This document shows, piece after piece, positions 25,583 to 33,995 of a stretch of 64,000 bases of DNA (the stretch's first letter is position 1; the number at the start of each line of letters is the position of its first letter). The stretch is from Dictyobacter kobayashii (GTDB lineage Bacteria; Chloroflexota; Ktedonobacteria; Ktedonobacterales; Ktedonobacteraceae). Location: positions 1,364,001 to 1,428,000 of the forward strand of contig NZ_BIFS01000001.1 in assembly GCF_003967555.1 (NCBI RefSeq), in the 5' to 3' direction. The position numbers were made by a program, and so were the translations under genes. A model generated the notes under the pieces. It searched no databases. It was not told where the DNA came from and saw only the letters and a list, made by a program, of their open reading frames with translations.

Positions 25583-26704
25583 TTACTCCTCGACAGGCAT
25601 GTCTTCTTTTTTGAGGTCGAGCATCAACCTTCCAATGCTTTGCATATACGCTTGGTGTTCCTGCCACTGGGTAAAATCGTGGATATGTCGCTCTCTCAGA
25701 GTCTCTTCCACCCATTGGGCCGATACGTCCTTCAGAGGAGTTCTGTCCAGTTTGATCGGGAACAGGACAACCTTTTTGATGTGGTTCTCATCTCGGTATT
25801 GTTCCTCCTTGTCTATCGTCGTCGAAACGATGTGTTGCAGCCGCTTGCTCTTGACCGAGTGTTTCGAAAGGATCAGGATCACTTGATCATACTTACCAAT
25901 CTCTCTTTTATGCTCCTCGTTGAGCCAGCAGCGGACGCCTTGAGCTTGCAGATCCGCATACAGCCGTTGCGCAAAGTCTTCATCCTTGCTGGAATAATCG
26001 AGAAAGCAGGTAGAGTAGTTGATCGGCCTGGCTGCCAACGAGCGTATGTACTCAATGAGTATATCTGGTGCTCCTGTTCCTCGAAGGAATGTTTCGGGAA
26101 TGTCTCCTTCAGACAAAAAGAGGCTATTAATACTCAATGGCGATGGTCCTTGATGCTGTATTGTCTCAAGTCCGTTGATTTCACGCATATCCCGATCGCC
26201 GAAGTGTGTTGTATCGATGATCGCTCGATGGAAATTGGCTCCTCTGAGGTTAGCTCCGCTCAGATTGGCTCCTCTGAGGTTAGCTCCGCTCAGATCGATT
26301 CCACTGAGGTTGGCTTCGCTCAGATTGGCTCCTCTGAGGTTGGCTCCGCTCAGATTGGCTCCTCTGAGGTCGGTATAGGAACCGTTGAAGCGAGCATAAG
26401 CAAGCTCAGCCCCGCGGAGGTTGGCATTGATGAAACGTGCCGCTCCAAGTGCGGCTCCGCTCAGATTGGCTCCGCTAAGATCAGCATCACTAAGGTTGGC
26501 ATAGAAAAGGCTGGCTCCGCTCAGATTGGCTCCGCGGAGATTAGTATCTCTAAGGTAGGTCCCATAGAGTTTGGCATCGCGGAGGTCAACTCTGCTGAGG
26601 TCGGTATGGCTAAGATCTGGCAACACCTCCGCATTCATTTCTCTCCACTCATTCCAGGATTGGCGGCCTTTTTTCAACTGTTGCAAATGTTCTGGATTGG
26701 CCAT
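25583..26704 (-). CDS. Pentapeptide-repeat protein with C-terminal TIR-like domain
   Basis: 373 residues from the ATG at 26704 (AGAAGGA upstream). Residues 1-28 resemble the short head that often precedes such repeats (LKKGRQSWNEWREMN). About 28-170 are pentapeptide repeats A(N/D)LSG/ANLRG that form a quadrangular beta-helix. From about 235 comes a TIR/SEFIR-like domain (FLDYSSKDEDFAQRLYADLQ, GVRCWLNEEHKREIG, QVILILSKHS). The usual SxxW...E active-site segment reads SVKSKRLQHIVSTT, without Trp and without an obvious catalytic Glu at that spot. TIR domains in bacterial defence cleave NAD or act as scaffolds; this one may be the latter. It is cargo of the cassette bounded by repeats A and B. 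Confidence 0.85.
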   Translation of the reverse strand: MANPEHLQQLKKGRQSWNEWREMNAEVLPDLSHTDLSRVDLRDAKLYGTYLRDTNLRGANLSGASLFYANLSDADLSGANLSGAALGAARFINANLRGAELAYARFNGSYTDLRGANLSGANLRGANLSEANLSGIDLSGANLRGANLSGANLRGANFHRAIIDTTHFGDRDMREINGLETIQHQGPSPLSINSLFLSEGDIPETFLRGTGAPDILIEYIRSLAARPINYSTCFLDYSSKDEDFAQRLYADLQAQGVRCWLNEEHKREIGKYDQVILILSKHSVKSKRLQHIVSTTIDKEEQYRDENHIKKVVLFPIKLDRTPLKDVSAQWVEETLRERHIHDFTQWQEHQAYMQSIGRLMLDLKKEDMPVEE

Positions 26705-26781
26705 AGTATCCTTCTCTTCTGTTTTCTTTTTTCCCCTTTCAAGTATAGGGAATTGCTGTTTTTCGTGCAAGGAGGGATTTG

Positions 26782-27259
26782 ATGACAACTTATGATGTGG
26801 CCCTCTGGCGGTTCTGGCCGTCCTCTGAGTTTCCGATTACTGATGAGATTGAAGCATCTTCTCCTCTGCTGGCTGCGCTCAACCTGATGCATCGTTGTCG
26901 CCTGAAACATGCCTCTTACGTGGCGGTGGCCGCGCCTGGTGGTGTCATTATTAGCGCCGACGCAAATGTGAGCCGGTGTCGAGCTCAAATGCGTGCTTTT
27001 TTGAACAAAGAAAGAAATGATTATTTTTTTCGTTTCAATGGCTTCTCATTTATCTGAGCAGGCTTCTCACCTGGTGTCAAGGTAAAGCGCAGCGGCCTTT
27101 ATACCAGGTGAGAAGCCTGCTACACTCCCTGGATCATTGAGTCAAAACGCGCCAGGATCGGCTCACATTTGCGTCGGCGCTGACATCATCAACCGATGGT
27201 CCGATGGGCTCTCGCTGGTACTGGACGAGGAAACAGAAGAACAGGAGGTGTCGCAATGA
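26782..27259 (+). pseudogene. Small gene interrupted by an inverted-repeat element
   Basis: The ATG at 26782 has AAGGAGG at 26769-26775. The first 60 codons (MTTYDVALWRFWPSSEF to GGVIISAD) are normal. After the insertion the frame resumes at about 27182 as IINRWSDGLSLVLDEETEEQ and stops at 27257-27259, the TGA overlapping the ATG of the rep gene (ATGA). The uninterrupted product would have about 84 residues. At present it reads into the insert and ends after 91 residues. It has no recognised domain; its tight coupling to rep suggests a role in replication control. Confidence 0.7.
26953..27181. mobile_element. MITE-like insert with nested inverted repeats
   Basis: Perfect 23-bp terminal inverted repeats (26953-26975 and 27159-27181; core GCAAATGTGAGCC). 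Inside is a second perfect inverted repeat of 18 bp (27058-27075 with 27103-27120, core GCAGGCTTCTCACCTGG). No coding. Flanks AGCGCCGAC and GGCGCTGAC could be an imperfect target duplication. Alternatively the segment could invert, which would give the upstream gene the ending SRSWRVLTQ. Confidence 0.65.
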
Positions 27260-29172
27260 ACGATGAGATGCTTCTGATATCTCCGGTTGAGTTGAAGGTG
27301 GTCAACCGTGGCCCTGACACCTTCTTTGTGAATTTTAAGTTTGTCGGATCGGATGGCCGCCCGAATGGTCAGCCGCTCCCTGACCATATCGCAAACCAGC
27401 TGGACTCCTGGCAGAAGACTGCCCACAAAGAACACGTGCATGTACCGACCTCGCTGACCTTCACCTATTGGGCGGCCGAGCAGACCTACAGCCAAACGCT
27501 AATGATGCGTGAACATGGGTCAAGCCCCTGGTCCTGGCTACTCTACTCCGATGATATCAAGATCAACATGTCCTATGGCACCCTCAAGGGGAACGTGTTC
27601 TGTCAGGCGCGCTTCTCCTCTCACCTGCTGCACATGATCGGGCCGGAACAGTCCATCGTGGCAGCTGAGGCAATGTTGCATGAGTTCATCGGTGAGTTGT
27701 TCCATCAACAAGCTTCGGAAGTGCACTTGTGCATAGACCTGCAGGGATTCGACTTCTCGACGCTGTGCATCCATGATCCTGACCGCTTCCCGTTCGTCTC
27801 TCGTGTGACCAACATCAGTGACCGGCCGCTCCCACCAACCAATGAGGAACAAGAGGGTGGCCTCTCCGACCTGGGCTATGCCAAAGTGCAGCAGCAGATT
27901 GAACAGGACAAGCACGCGCTCGAACAGGAGTTGTTGCTGCAGCCCGCGCTGCGCACGACACACCGGCGCATTGCAACCCTGGACTTCGACTCCCATGCCT
28001 CGGACATCTCAGCCCAGATTTACAACAAGACATTAGAGATCAAGAAGCATCAAAAGCAGTGGTTTGAACCGATCTGGCTCTCGAACGGCTGGAATGGTCG
28101 CTCCGAGATCTGGCGGTTGGAGTTCCGATTTAAGCGGGCCTTCTTCAACAAATATGATCTCAATGAGGCGTTCTCGGTGATCGCGATGTTTGAGACGCTC
28201 TGGAAGTATGCCACGGAAGAATGGCTCCGCTTTGTGGATCTCGATCAGTCCAGCGACTCGAACACTTCCCGGCTACCGACACATCCCGTGTGGGAACTGG
28301 TCCAGCGGGCCTACAGCGTCCAGCAGGACACCTGCACCGCTGATCCTGCTGGCGAACAGGAAAACCGTATCCGGCAGGTCATACAGGAGAAGCCGCTGCA
28401 GGTGATCAAACAGGCCGAATACATCCGCATTGATGATGAACTGCAGCACGTATTCTGCTGGTCGGATGAAGACCTGCTCCAGCTGGTGCGCTCCGATGAG
28501 AGTCCTGCGACCTGGTCACGCTGTCTGCTCTCGGTGGGCTTCCTCTCCTATGTCCTCGAACTACCGGGCAAGCTGCGCATGACTGAGGCGGGTCGGCAAT
28601 ATGCAGCCCTGGAAGAGAGCCTGCGCGATGTGTCGGTTGAAGTGCTGCGCGATCTGGCCCGCGCTGCCCTGGCCGGACTTTCTCCCGATCAGCTGGCTGA
28701 ACTGCTCGACCACCTTTCACCCAGGTCCTTTGAAGAAGTGCGTACGAGCCTGGTCAAGCGAGATCGGCGCATGGCAAAGCTCGATAGTCTCATTGCATTG
28801 CTGGCCGGGGCGTTTCGGTCGGCCGTCGCCCTGGCTCCGCCCGACGAGATCGGCGAAGTCAGCAGCATCACGGGCCAGCGGGTCCGGCAACCTGACCTCT
28901 ATTCTGATGCCCTGTGGGTGCTGCGTAAGATGCAGGATTACGACAAAAAGAAGGAACGGGTCTACTGTGAGGAGGTCTGGAAGAAGCGCATGGCCTATGG
29001 CTTTGTTACGGCGCTTCAGCTGGATGAGGAGCGGAAATACTACGGCGTTGACCTGGCTCCCTCCGATTGGTCCGAGATCAACACGGTCTTCGATGAATTG
29101 CGCACTAAAGGGCATCGATCAAAAAATGGCAATCCTGAAACTGACTCTGATAATTTTTCGGATATCGCATAG
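27256..29172 (+). CDS. Probable rolling-circle-type replication initiator
   Basis: 638 residues from the ATG at 27256 (AGGAGG upstream, ATGA overlap with the preceding gene). The middle resembles replication initiation factors of the Rep_trans/NicK type: VHLCIDLQGFDFSTL, then IYNKTLEIKKHQKQWFEPIW and SEIWRLEFRFKRAFFNKYDL. In those proteins a catalytic Tyr nicks the origin. The C-terminal 220 residues are helical and unlike that family. A Rep next to the integrase fits an integrative element that replicates after excision. The assignment rests on pattern resemblance only. Confidence 0.55.
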   Translation: MNDEMLLISPVELKVVNRGPDTFFVNFKFVGSDGRPNGQPLPDHIANQLDSWQKTAHKEHVHVPTSLTFTYWAAEQTYSQTLMMREHGSSPWSWLLYSDDIKINMSYGTLKGNVFCQARFSSHLLHMIGPEQSIVAAEAMLHEFIGELFHQQASEVHLCIDLQGFDFSTLCIHDPDRFPFVSRVTNISDRPLPPTNEEQEGGLSDLGYAKVQQQIEQDKHALEQELLLQPALRTTHRRIATLDFDSHASDISAQIYNKTLEIKKHQKQWFEPIWLSNGWNGRSEIWRLEFRFKRAFFNKYDLNEAFSVIAMFETLWKYATEEWLRFVDLDQSSDSNTSRLPTHPVWELVQRAYSVQQDTCTADPAGEQENRIRQVIQEKPLQVIKQAEYIRIDDELQHVFCWSDEDLLQLVRSDESPATWSRCLLSVGFLSYVLELPGKLRMTEAGRQYAALEESLRDVSVEVLRDLARAALAGLSPDQLAELLDHLSPRSFEEVRTSLVKRDRRMAKLDSLIALLAGAFRSAVALAPPDEIGEVSSITGQRVRQPDLYSDALWVLRKMQDYDKKKERVYCEEVWKKRMAYGFVTALQLDEERKYYGVDLAPSDWSEINTVFDELRTKGHRSKNGNPETDSDNFSDIA

Positions 29173-29184
29173 GAGGCACTGCTT

Positions 29185-30153
29185 ATGAAGATTACAGAAG
29201 CCATCAATGGATACATTATAGACTGCCGCACACGTGGCCGTAGCAATCGCACAATAGAATGGTATCAGCAGAAGCTTACCTTCTTCGCAAACTGGCTGGC
29301 CGAGGAAGAAGGGATCATTCGCCTTCATGAAATTACCACGACTCACCTGCGCTCATTTGTGCTGCATGTACAAGAAGCCCCTATAGGAAAGAAGGTGACA
29401 GACAATGATGAGAAGTCTCCGGTCTCTCCCCTGACTGTAAAGGGATACGTCCAGGTCATCAAGGGGTTCTGCTCCTGGTGCGTAGAAGAAGAGTTGCTAG
29501 AAAAAAATCCTGCATCTCGCCTCAAGCTTCCATCTGTCCCCGATTACATCATTCCGACGTTCTCAGCGGAGCATATCAAGGCCATGTTGGGGGCCTGCGA
29601 CACTTCAACCCCTCTAGGGTTTCGCGATTTCACTATTATCCTCGTGCTATTAGAAACTGGCATCCGTGTATCTGAGTTGTGCGGGCTGCGCCTGCAGGAT
29701 GTGTATGAAGATCACATCAGGGTATTCGGAAAAGGCCGTAAAGAGCGCGAGGTTGGTGTAGCGCCAGGCGTGAGTAAGTTCCTATGGAAGTATATACATC
29801 AATACCGCAAAGCTGCCGAAAATGCTGAACATCTAGTTTTTGTGAATAGACACGGCAATCCTCTCACTCGTAGTGGAATTGAGCAGTTTTTAGTTGAACT
29901 AAAAAAGAAAGCAGGCATAACAGGAGTTCGAGTATCAGCGCATACCTTCAGGCACACTTTTGCTAGAATTTACCTGGAACAGGGCGGCGAAATTTATAAA
30001 TTTTCCCGGCTCATGGGACACAGTAGCGTTGAGATTACAGAGGAATATCTCAAGGATTTTGACTCCAGGTCGGCCCGAAAAGAGCAGCATAGGTTCTCTG
30101 CGGTGTCGGCTATGGAGCTCCTACGGAAGAAAAAACACAAGCATTCTCATTGA
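29185..30153 (+). CDS. Tyrosine recombinase/integrase of the 10-kb element
   Basis: 322 residues, the usual XerC/D size. An N-terminal SAM-like domain (1-110) is followed by the catalytic domain with R161 (LETGIRVSEL), H253-x-x-R256 (HTFRHTF), H279 (LMGHSS) and Tyr288 (TEEYLKDF); all catalytic residues are present. AGGAGG precedes the ATG. It starts 12 nt after rep and ends 137 nt before the tRNA-type attachment core, the normal layout of an integrase beside its att site. The same C-terminal end is repeated at 19934. Confidence 0.92.
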   Translation: MKITEAINGYIIDCRTRGRSNRTIEWYQQKLTFFANWLAEEEGIIRLHEITTTHLRSFVLHVQEAPIGKKVTDNDEKSPVSPLTVKGYVQVIKGFCSWCVEEELLEKNPASRLKLPSVPDYIIPTFSAEHIKAMLGACDTSTPLGFRDFTIILVLLETGIRVSELCGLRLQDVYEDHIRVFGKGRKEREVGVAPGVSKFLWKYIHQYRKAAENAEHLVFVNRHGNPLTRSGIEQFLVELKKKAGITGVRVSAHTFRHTFARIYLEQGGEIYKFSRLMGHSSVEITEEYLKDFDSRSARKEQHRFSAVSAMELLRKKKHKHSH

Positions 30154-30333
30154 CATAACGGGGATGTTTTGGTGTCTAGAAAGTGCCTTCTAGACACCAA
30201 GTCTAGGTAAAAAAAGGGCCCAAACAGGGGGTTTTCCACTTCCTCCCGTTTGGGCCATTTTGGCTTCTGGAGCCGTTTCGTATTGCTGAGTGTTCCCGAC
30301 TGGAATCGAACCAGCGCACCCGGTTCCGGAGAC
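29953..30333. repeat. 381-bp direct repeat, right copy
   Basis: Contains the integrase 3' end, hairpin 1 (30169-30181 with 30188-30200), a terminator-like hairpin (about 30215-30256) and the att core. Compared with the left copy, hairpin 1 has TCTAG/CTAGA instead of CGTAG/CTACG, that is paired changes on both arms with the same loop. Confidence 0.88.
30290..30333 (-). other. Attachment-site core: tRNA 3'-half (right)
   Basis: Identical in its 44 bp to the left core at 20271-20314. The sequence beyond it (30334 onward) differs from that beyond the left core, which sets the end of homology at the anticodon loop. No complete tRNA gene is visible on either side. Confidence 0.7.
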
Positions 30334-30522
30334 GTGTCGAAACCTCGACCAGCCTCCCAGGCCGATCCACGACTATTCCAGCCATCTACGCAGCCTATCA
30401 TGTTCTCTTATATAAGTTTCTTATCTTCTTACGATCGACCACAATCCACTACCAGTACATCCACGCCAGCTACCAGCTTCTCTTTTTTCTTAATATACAT
30501 TACCAATAATGGAGGTCACCCA

Positions 30523-31635
30523 ATGCCAAAGGATCCCAGGCGCATCAAGCGACAAGAAGAATTCGCCGGCATGCCCGTTGCCGAAGCCATCCACAACTAT
30601 CTCCACGACCCCAGGCTCAAGCGCCTCAGTCCGCGCACGCGTGAAGAGTATGTCTACGAGCTCGGTGTCTTCGGCCAATGGTGCACCCACCACACGCTCG
30701 AGCAGCATGGACGCCAGTGGACCGCCACCGCCGACCACAATTCCCCGCATCCCGTGATGCTGCACCAGCTCAACGACCGGACCATTGATCTGTTCGTCGA
30801 GCACATTCGCGCGACCCACCGGCCCTGGAAGGCGGGCCGCCAGGAGATGTCCTCCTACACCTTTGCGGGCTATGTGCGGGTGATCAAGTCTTTCCTGAGC
30901 TGGTGTGCGCGCGACGATGAGTACAGTGCCCACATTACGCCTCTGGCCGTGCAGCGGATCGAGAAGCCGCGGGTGATTGAGACGATCATCGAGACGTTCA
31001 CCGTTGAGCAGATTACGGCGCTCTTCGATGCCTGTGATAAAGAGACCTCGGAGCACCTCCAGATCCGCAATCGGGCGATCCTCTCGGTCCTGCTGGACGC
31101 GGGTCTGCGGGCGACCGAGCTGGTGACGCTGACGATCGGCAATGTCTCTCTTGACCCCAAGGATGCCTATGTGCGGGTGCTGGGCAAGGGCTCTAAGTGG
31201 GGTGAGGTCGGCCTGGGTGAGCAGTCGCGGCGCGCCATTCATAAGTACATACGTCTCTACCGTGAGCCTACGCTTTCTCACGAGCTTGAGCAGAAACGCC
31301 AGCAGGTGTCTCCTCGTGAGCTGGCTCAAGTTTCTCGCCAATACATGGCGCAGGCGGTCCTCTTCGTGAATCGTTGTGGCGATCCCCTGACGCGTTCGGG
31401 CCTGGGGCGCATCATCGATCGCCTGGGTGAGCGCGCCAATATCCAGGGGGTTCGCTGCAGCCCACACACGTTCCGCCACACGTTCGCCGTCAACTTTATC
31501 CGCCAGGGAGGTAACATCTATAAGCTGTCGCGATTGCTGCGCCATTCTTCGATCCAGGTGACCGAAGAATACTTGAAGTCACTCAAGCAGAGTGAGGCGC
31601 GCCGCGACGCGAAATCGGTACTCGATAACCTCTAA
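30523..31635 (+). CDS. Second tyrosine recombinase/integrase
   Basis: 370 residues from the ATG at 30523 with GGAGG at 30511-30515. The catalytic motifs are LDAGLRATELVTL (Arg), HTFRHTFAVNF (HxxR), LLRHSSIQVTEEYLKSL (His and Tyr). Compared with the first integrase, the N-terminal domain has an insert of about 20 residues (EQHGRQWTATADHN). It is clearly GC-richer than the neighbouring integrase, pointing to another origin. It begins 190 nt past the att core and probably belongs to the element lying to the right. Confidence 0.9.
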   Translation: MPKDPRRIKRQEEFAGMPVAEAIHNYLHDPRLKRLSPRTREEYVYELGVFGQWCTHHTLEQHGRQWTATADHNSPHPVMLHQLNDRTIDLFVEHIRATHRPWKAGRQEMSSYTFAGYVRVIKSFLSWCARDDEYSAHITPLAVQRIEKPRVIETIIETFTVEQITALFDACDKETSEHLQIRNRAILSVLLDAGLRATELVTLTIGNVSLDPKDAYVRVLGKGSKWGEVGLGEQSRRAIHKYIRLYREPTLSHELEQKRQQVSPRELAQVSRQYMAQAVLFVNRCGDPLTRSGLGRIIDRLGERANIQGVRCSPHTFRHTFAVNFIRQGGNIYKLSRLLRHSSIQVTEEYLKSLKQSEARRDAKSVLDNL

Positions 31636-31668
31636 CCCTCCCTTGCAAGGGTTCAGCATCCTTGCCCG

Positions 31669-33747
31669 TCACGCATTATGCTGAACCCACAACCGCAAGA
31701 TGGGGGCGGCAATCCGATACGCGCCCAGCTCCATGACGATCAGGTCGCGCCTGACCAGCATGCGCAGGGCTCTGCCAATATCCTTCTTCTCTCGCTTTAT
31801 GCCACCTTCGATATCATCATGATCCACAGCCTGCTGCTGGTCGCACAGATACACCAGACAGGCCCGCTCGACACCATCACAGCGTTTCCAGAGGTCGTCA
31901 AAGTAGCCGTCCCAGGCTTCGACAAGCTGCTCAATGGCTCGCGCGACACTCCCATTTTCAACCTGTTCCGCTTTGTCGACGTTGAGATCGTCTATGAGCT
32001 GCGAGCAGAGGGCTTGCACGAGGAAAGGATGGCCATTGGTCTGCTGGATAACCTGTTCGGCGGCCAGGCCAAAGATCTTTTCGCCTGGATAATCAGTTCT
32101 GGGATGCAAAATCAGTTGGCGTGCCTCATCAGGATTGAGGAAGCTGACTTTGAGGGTCTGGACATTGACAAAATAGTTGGACCAGTTGATTCCTGTCTTT
32201 CTTCCCATGTCACCAAAAGTGTGTACTCCACTGAACAATAGGGCGATGCGGGGACGGTATTGAATGACTCCTCGACACCAATCAAGGAAGAGTGGCAGGT
32301 CAAGATCACCTTTTTGAGCATTCTCATCTAATTTCTCGAATTCATCAAAAGCTAGCAGTAAGGTGCAATCACCCTCCTCCAATAGGCTCTCGACCTTCCT
32401 TAGCCAGCGTTCAAAGAAACTATAGGCCATTGGATCGTTGATAGCACCGGATGAGCGTATGCGTTCAAAAGCCATGCGCTCTATCTTGATACCCCTTTGG
32501 ATCAGTTCGTCATGGATACCGTCGGCGATCGTGCCTAAAAAGATAGCGGTACGCGCATAGATCTGTGGATTCTGGAGATTGTAGATGACCGGTATATAGC
32601 TGGCTCCCAACACATAAGCTAGCTGGCGCAGGGTACTTGTCTTGCCCATACGCCTCTCACCCTGCAACAAGAGCGTGGGGCGTCTGCTCCCTTTATTCAG
32701 TGCATACTCCAGTTGCAAGGCCAGGTCGCGACGACCTACAAACAGAGAATCATGCGGCTCTAACACCTGCCCTGGCTTATACGGATTATCAATATGACCA
32801 ATATCCTGCCCCAGTTGTTCGAGCCGTTCTCGTTCGGCCTGCGCGGCAGCTTCCCAGCCTTCTATAATGTGCCTGACACGACCATTAATGCTTTGATCTC
32901 GGAAAGCAAAATTTGGGCGGATTTTGTGCAGCTCCTCAACCATTCTGTCGATGGCCTTGAGCCTGGCCTGCCGACCGATCGGCTGCAGGCTACGCATAGC
33001 TTCACGACTGGCATTCCCCAACTTGCCCAGCGCACTCCCCCAGCGTGGATCACTCAATTTCGTCTCTGGCGGCAATATCTCATTCAGCCGATGCGCCGCA
33101 CCCGCGATCTGTGTAATAGCCAGCCTTCCTTCCATGTCCTGGATCGCGATCTCCAATGCCGCGTTGCGGGCCGCACGCAACTGCAGTGGCCGCTCAGCCG
33201 CGATAAAAGCGATCTCCTCCAACGTTTCCTGTGGCTGCTCGCTATATGCCAGCAATAACGCCCTCTTCAAAAACGGCAACGGCACATAGACACGCTCATC
33301 CCAGTGCAATGCCGAACGTCTTAATAAAAATAGGGATTCTGACGGCTGCTTTCGCCCTTTAATATATACATGCAGCACTGATGTCCCACTCATTAGATAA
33401 AATGGTAATCTATATATTCCAATAATACCTGCTAATCCGAATGCAATTCCTCCTTCTATATTATCCGATATAGTTAATACTATTCCAACTTGTTCAATTA
33501 ATACAATATTTCCTAATACACTGATTGCAGTAGCCAACACGCTGATAAAGCTTATAATGAATATTACATCTCTAGATCTTCCCTCTAATATTATTGCTGT
33601 TCCAAATAAAACAAAAAAAATCACTCCTTGTATTATTCCTAAGCCTATACTAAATGTTATTCCTAATACTATTCCTAGCCTTATACCTAAACCCACACTT
33701 CTTATTGTACCTGTCACCATCCCTATTGCTCCCCTATCACTACCCAT
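31669..33747 (-). CDS. Membrane STAND/AAA ATPase (C-terminal major part)
   Basis: 692 residues. The first 125 are membrane segments with Gly/Ile periodicity (GLGIRLGIVLGITFSIGLGI). About 150-320 is a helical region, then an AAA/STAND module: GRRDLALQLEYAL, Walker A GERRMGKT (363-370), Walker B LLLAFDEFEKLD, and a winged-helix-like end (ALRMLVRRDLIVMELGAYRI). There is no ribosome binding site before the ATG. Adding one T to the run read as A8 at 33762-33769 fuses it in frame with the 90-residue membrane ORF upstream, which probably is its real N-terminus. Role unknown; the family includes signalling and defence NTPases. Confidence 0.78.
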   Translation of the reverse strand: MGSDRGAIGMVTGTIRSVGLGIRLGIVLGITFSIGLGIIQGVIFFVLFGTAIILEGRSRDVIFIISFISVLATAISVLGNIVLIEQVGIVLTISDNIEGGIAFGLAGIIGIYRLPFYLMSGTSVLHVYIKGRKQPSESLFLLRRSALHWDERVYVPLPFLKRALLLAYSEQPQETLEEIAFIAAERPLQLRAARNAALEIAIQDMEGRLAITQIAGAAHRLNEILPPETKLSDPRWGSALGKLGNASREAMRSLQPIGRQARLKAIDRMVEELHKIRPNFAFRDQSINGRVRHIIEGWEAAAQAERERLEQLGQDIGHIDNPYKPGQVLEPHDSLFVGRRDLALQLEYALNKGSRRPTLLLQGERRMGKTSTLRQLAYVLGASYIPVIYNLQNPQIYARTAIFLGTIADGIHDELIQRGIKIERMAFERIRSSGAINDPMAYSFFERWLRKVESLLEEGDCTLLLAFDEFEKLDENAQKGDLDLPLFLDWCRGVIQYRPRIALLFSGVHTFGDMGRKTGINWSNYFVNVQTLKVSFLNPDEARQLILHPRTDYPGEKIFGLAAEQVIQQTNGHPFLVQALCSQLIDDLNVDKAEQVENGSVARAIEQLVEAWDGYFDDLWKRCDGVERACLVYLCDQQQAVDHDDIEGGIKREKKDIGRALRMLVRRDLIVMELGAYRIAAPILRLWVQHNA

Positions 33748-33995
33748 TGAAACGGAGGTACAAAAAAAATTATATTCATTTCATATTGATATACATGAAA
33801 AAGTGTCAATATTAAACTGATCAAAAATGAGGTAAGGTATGTGGCAAAAAAGATGGAAAAAGATATACCCCATACCATTTTCAAACGTGGCCTATAAGTT
33901 GCAGGTTGAAGTTCTCTGGCCACATAAGTCGGCTGAAAAAACGCATAGAATATTAGATGCCAGGCTCCAACTTTCTTTGGTTGCTGCTCAGTCAT
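33723..33995 (-). CDS. N-terminal part of the membrane STAND ATPase, or a separate small membrane protein
   Basis: 90 codons starting MTEQQPKKVGAWHLIFYAFF, with two membrane segments (about 10-20 and 42-68). The start overlaps the stop of the AAA gene at 33992 by ATGA, so it is translated by coupling. It overlaps the following gene by 25 nt in another frame, and the T8 run (A8 on the plus strand, 33762-33769) is the likely site of a one-base error. If fused, the protein would have about 780 residues. Confidence 0.65.
   Translation of the reverse strand: MTEQQPKKVGAWHLIFYAFFQPTYVARELQPATYRPRLKMVWGISFSIFFATYLTSFLISLILTLFHVYQYEMNIIFFVPPFQWVVIGEQ

Noticed and set aside
26233..26370. Repeated CTCCTCTGAGGTTAGC-type units resembling a CRISPR array
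   Set aside because: The units are the coding repeats of the pentapeptide protein (15- or 30-bp period, no unique spacers).
24839..26782. A 647-codon plus-strand frame across repeat A and the TIR gene
   Set aside because: From 25175 on it is the antisense of the pentapeptide-TIR gene; the pentapeptide DNA repeats lack stops in this frame. Only the first part (24887-25090) has gene-like features.
20271..30333. A complete tRNA gene at the att cores
   Set aside because: Only the anticodon-loop to acceptor half is present; the sequence 5' of it differs between the copies and cannot form the acceptor and D stems.
30490..31545. 351-codon minus-strand frame opposite the second integrase
   Set aside because: Shadow of a GC-rich gene with a complete catalytic set on the other strand.
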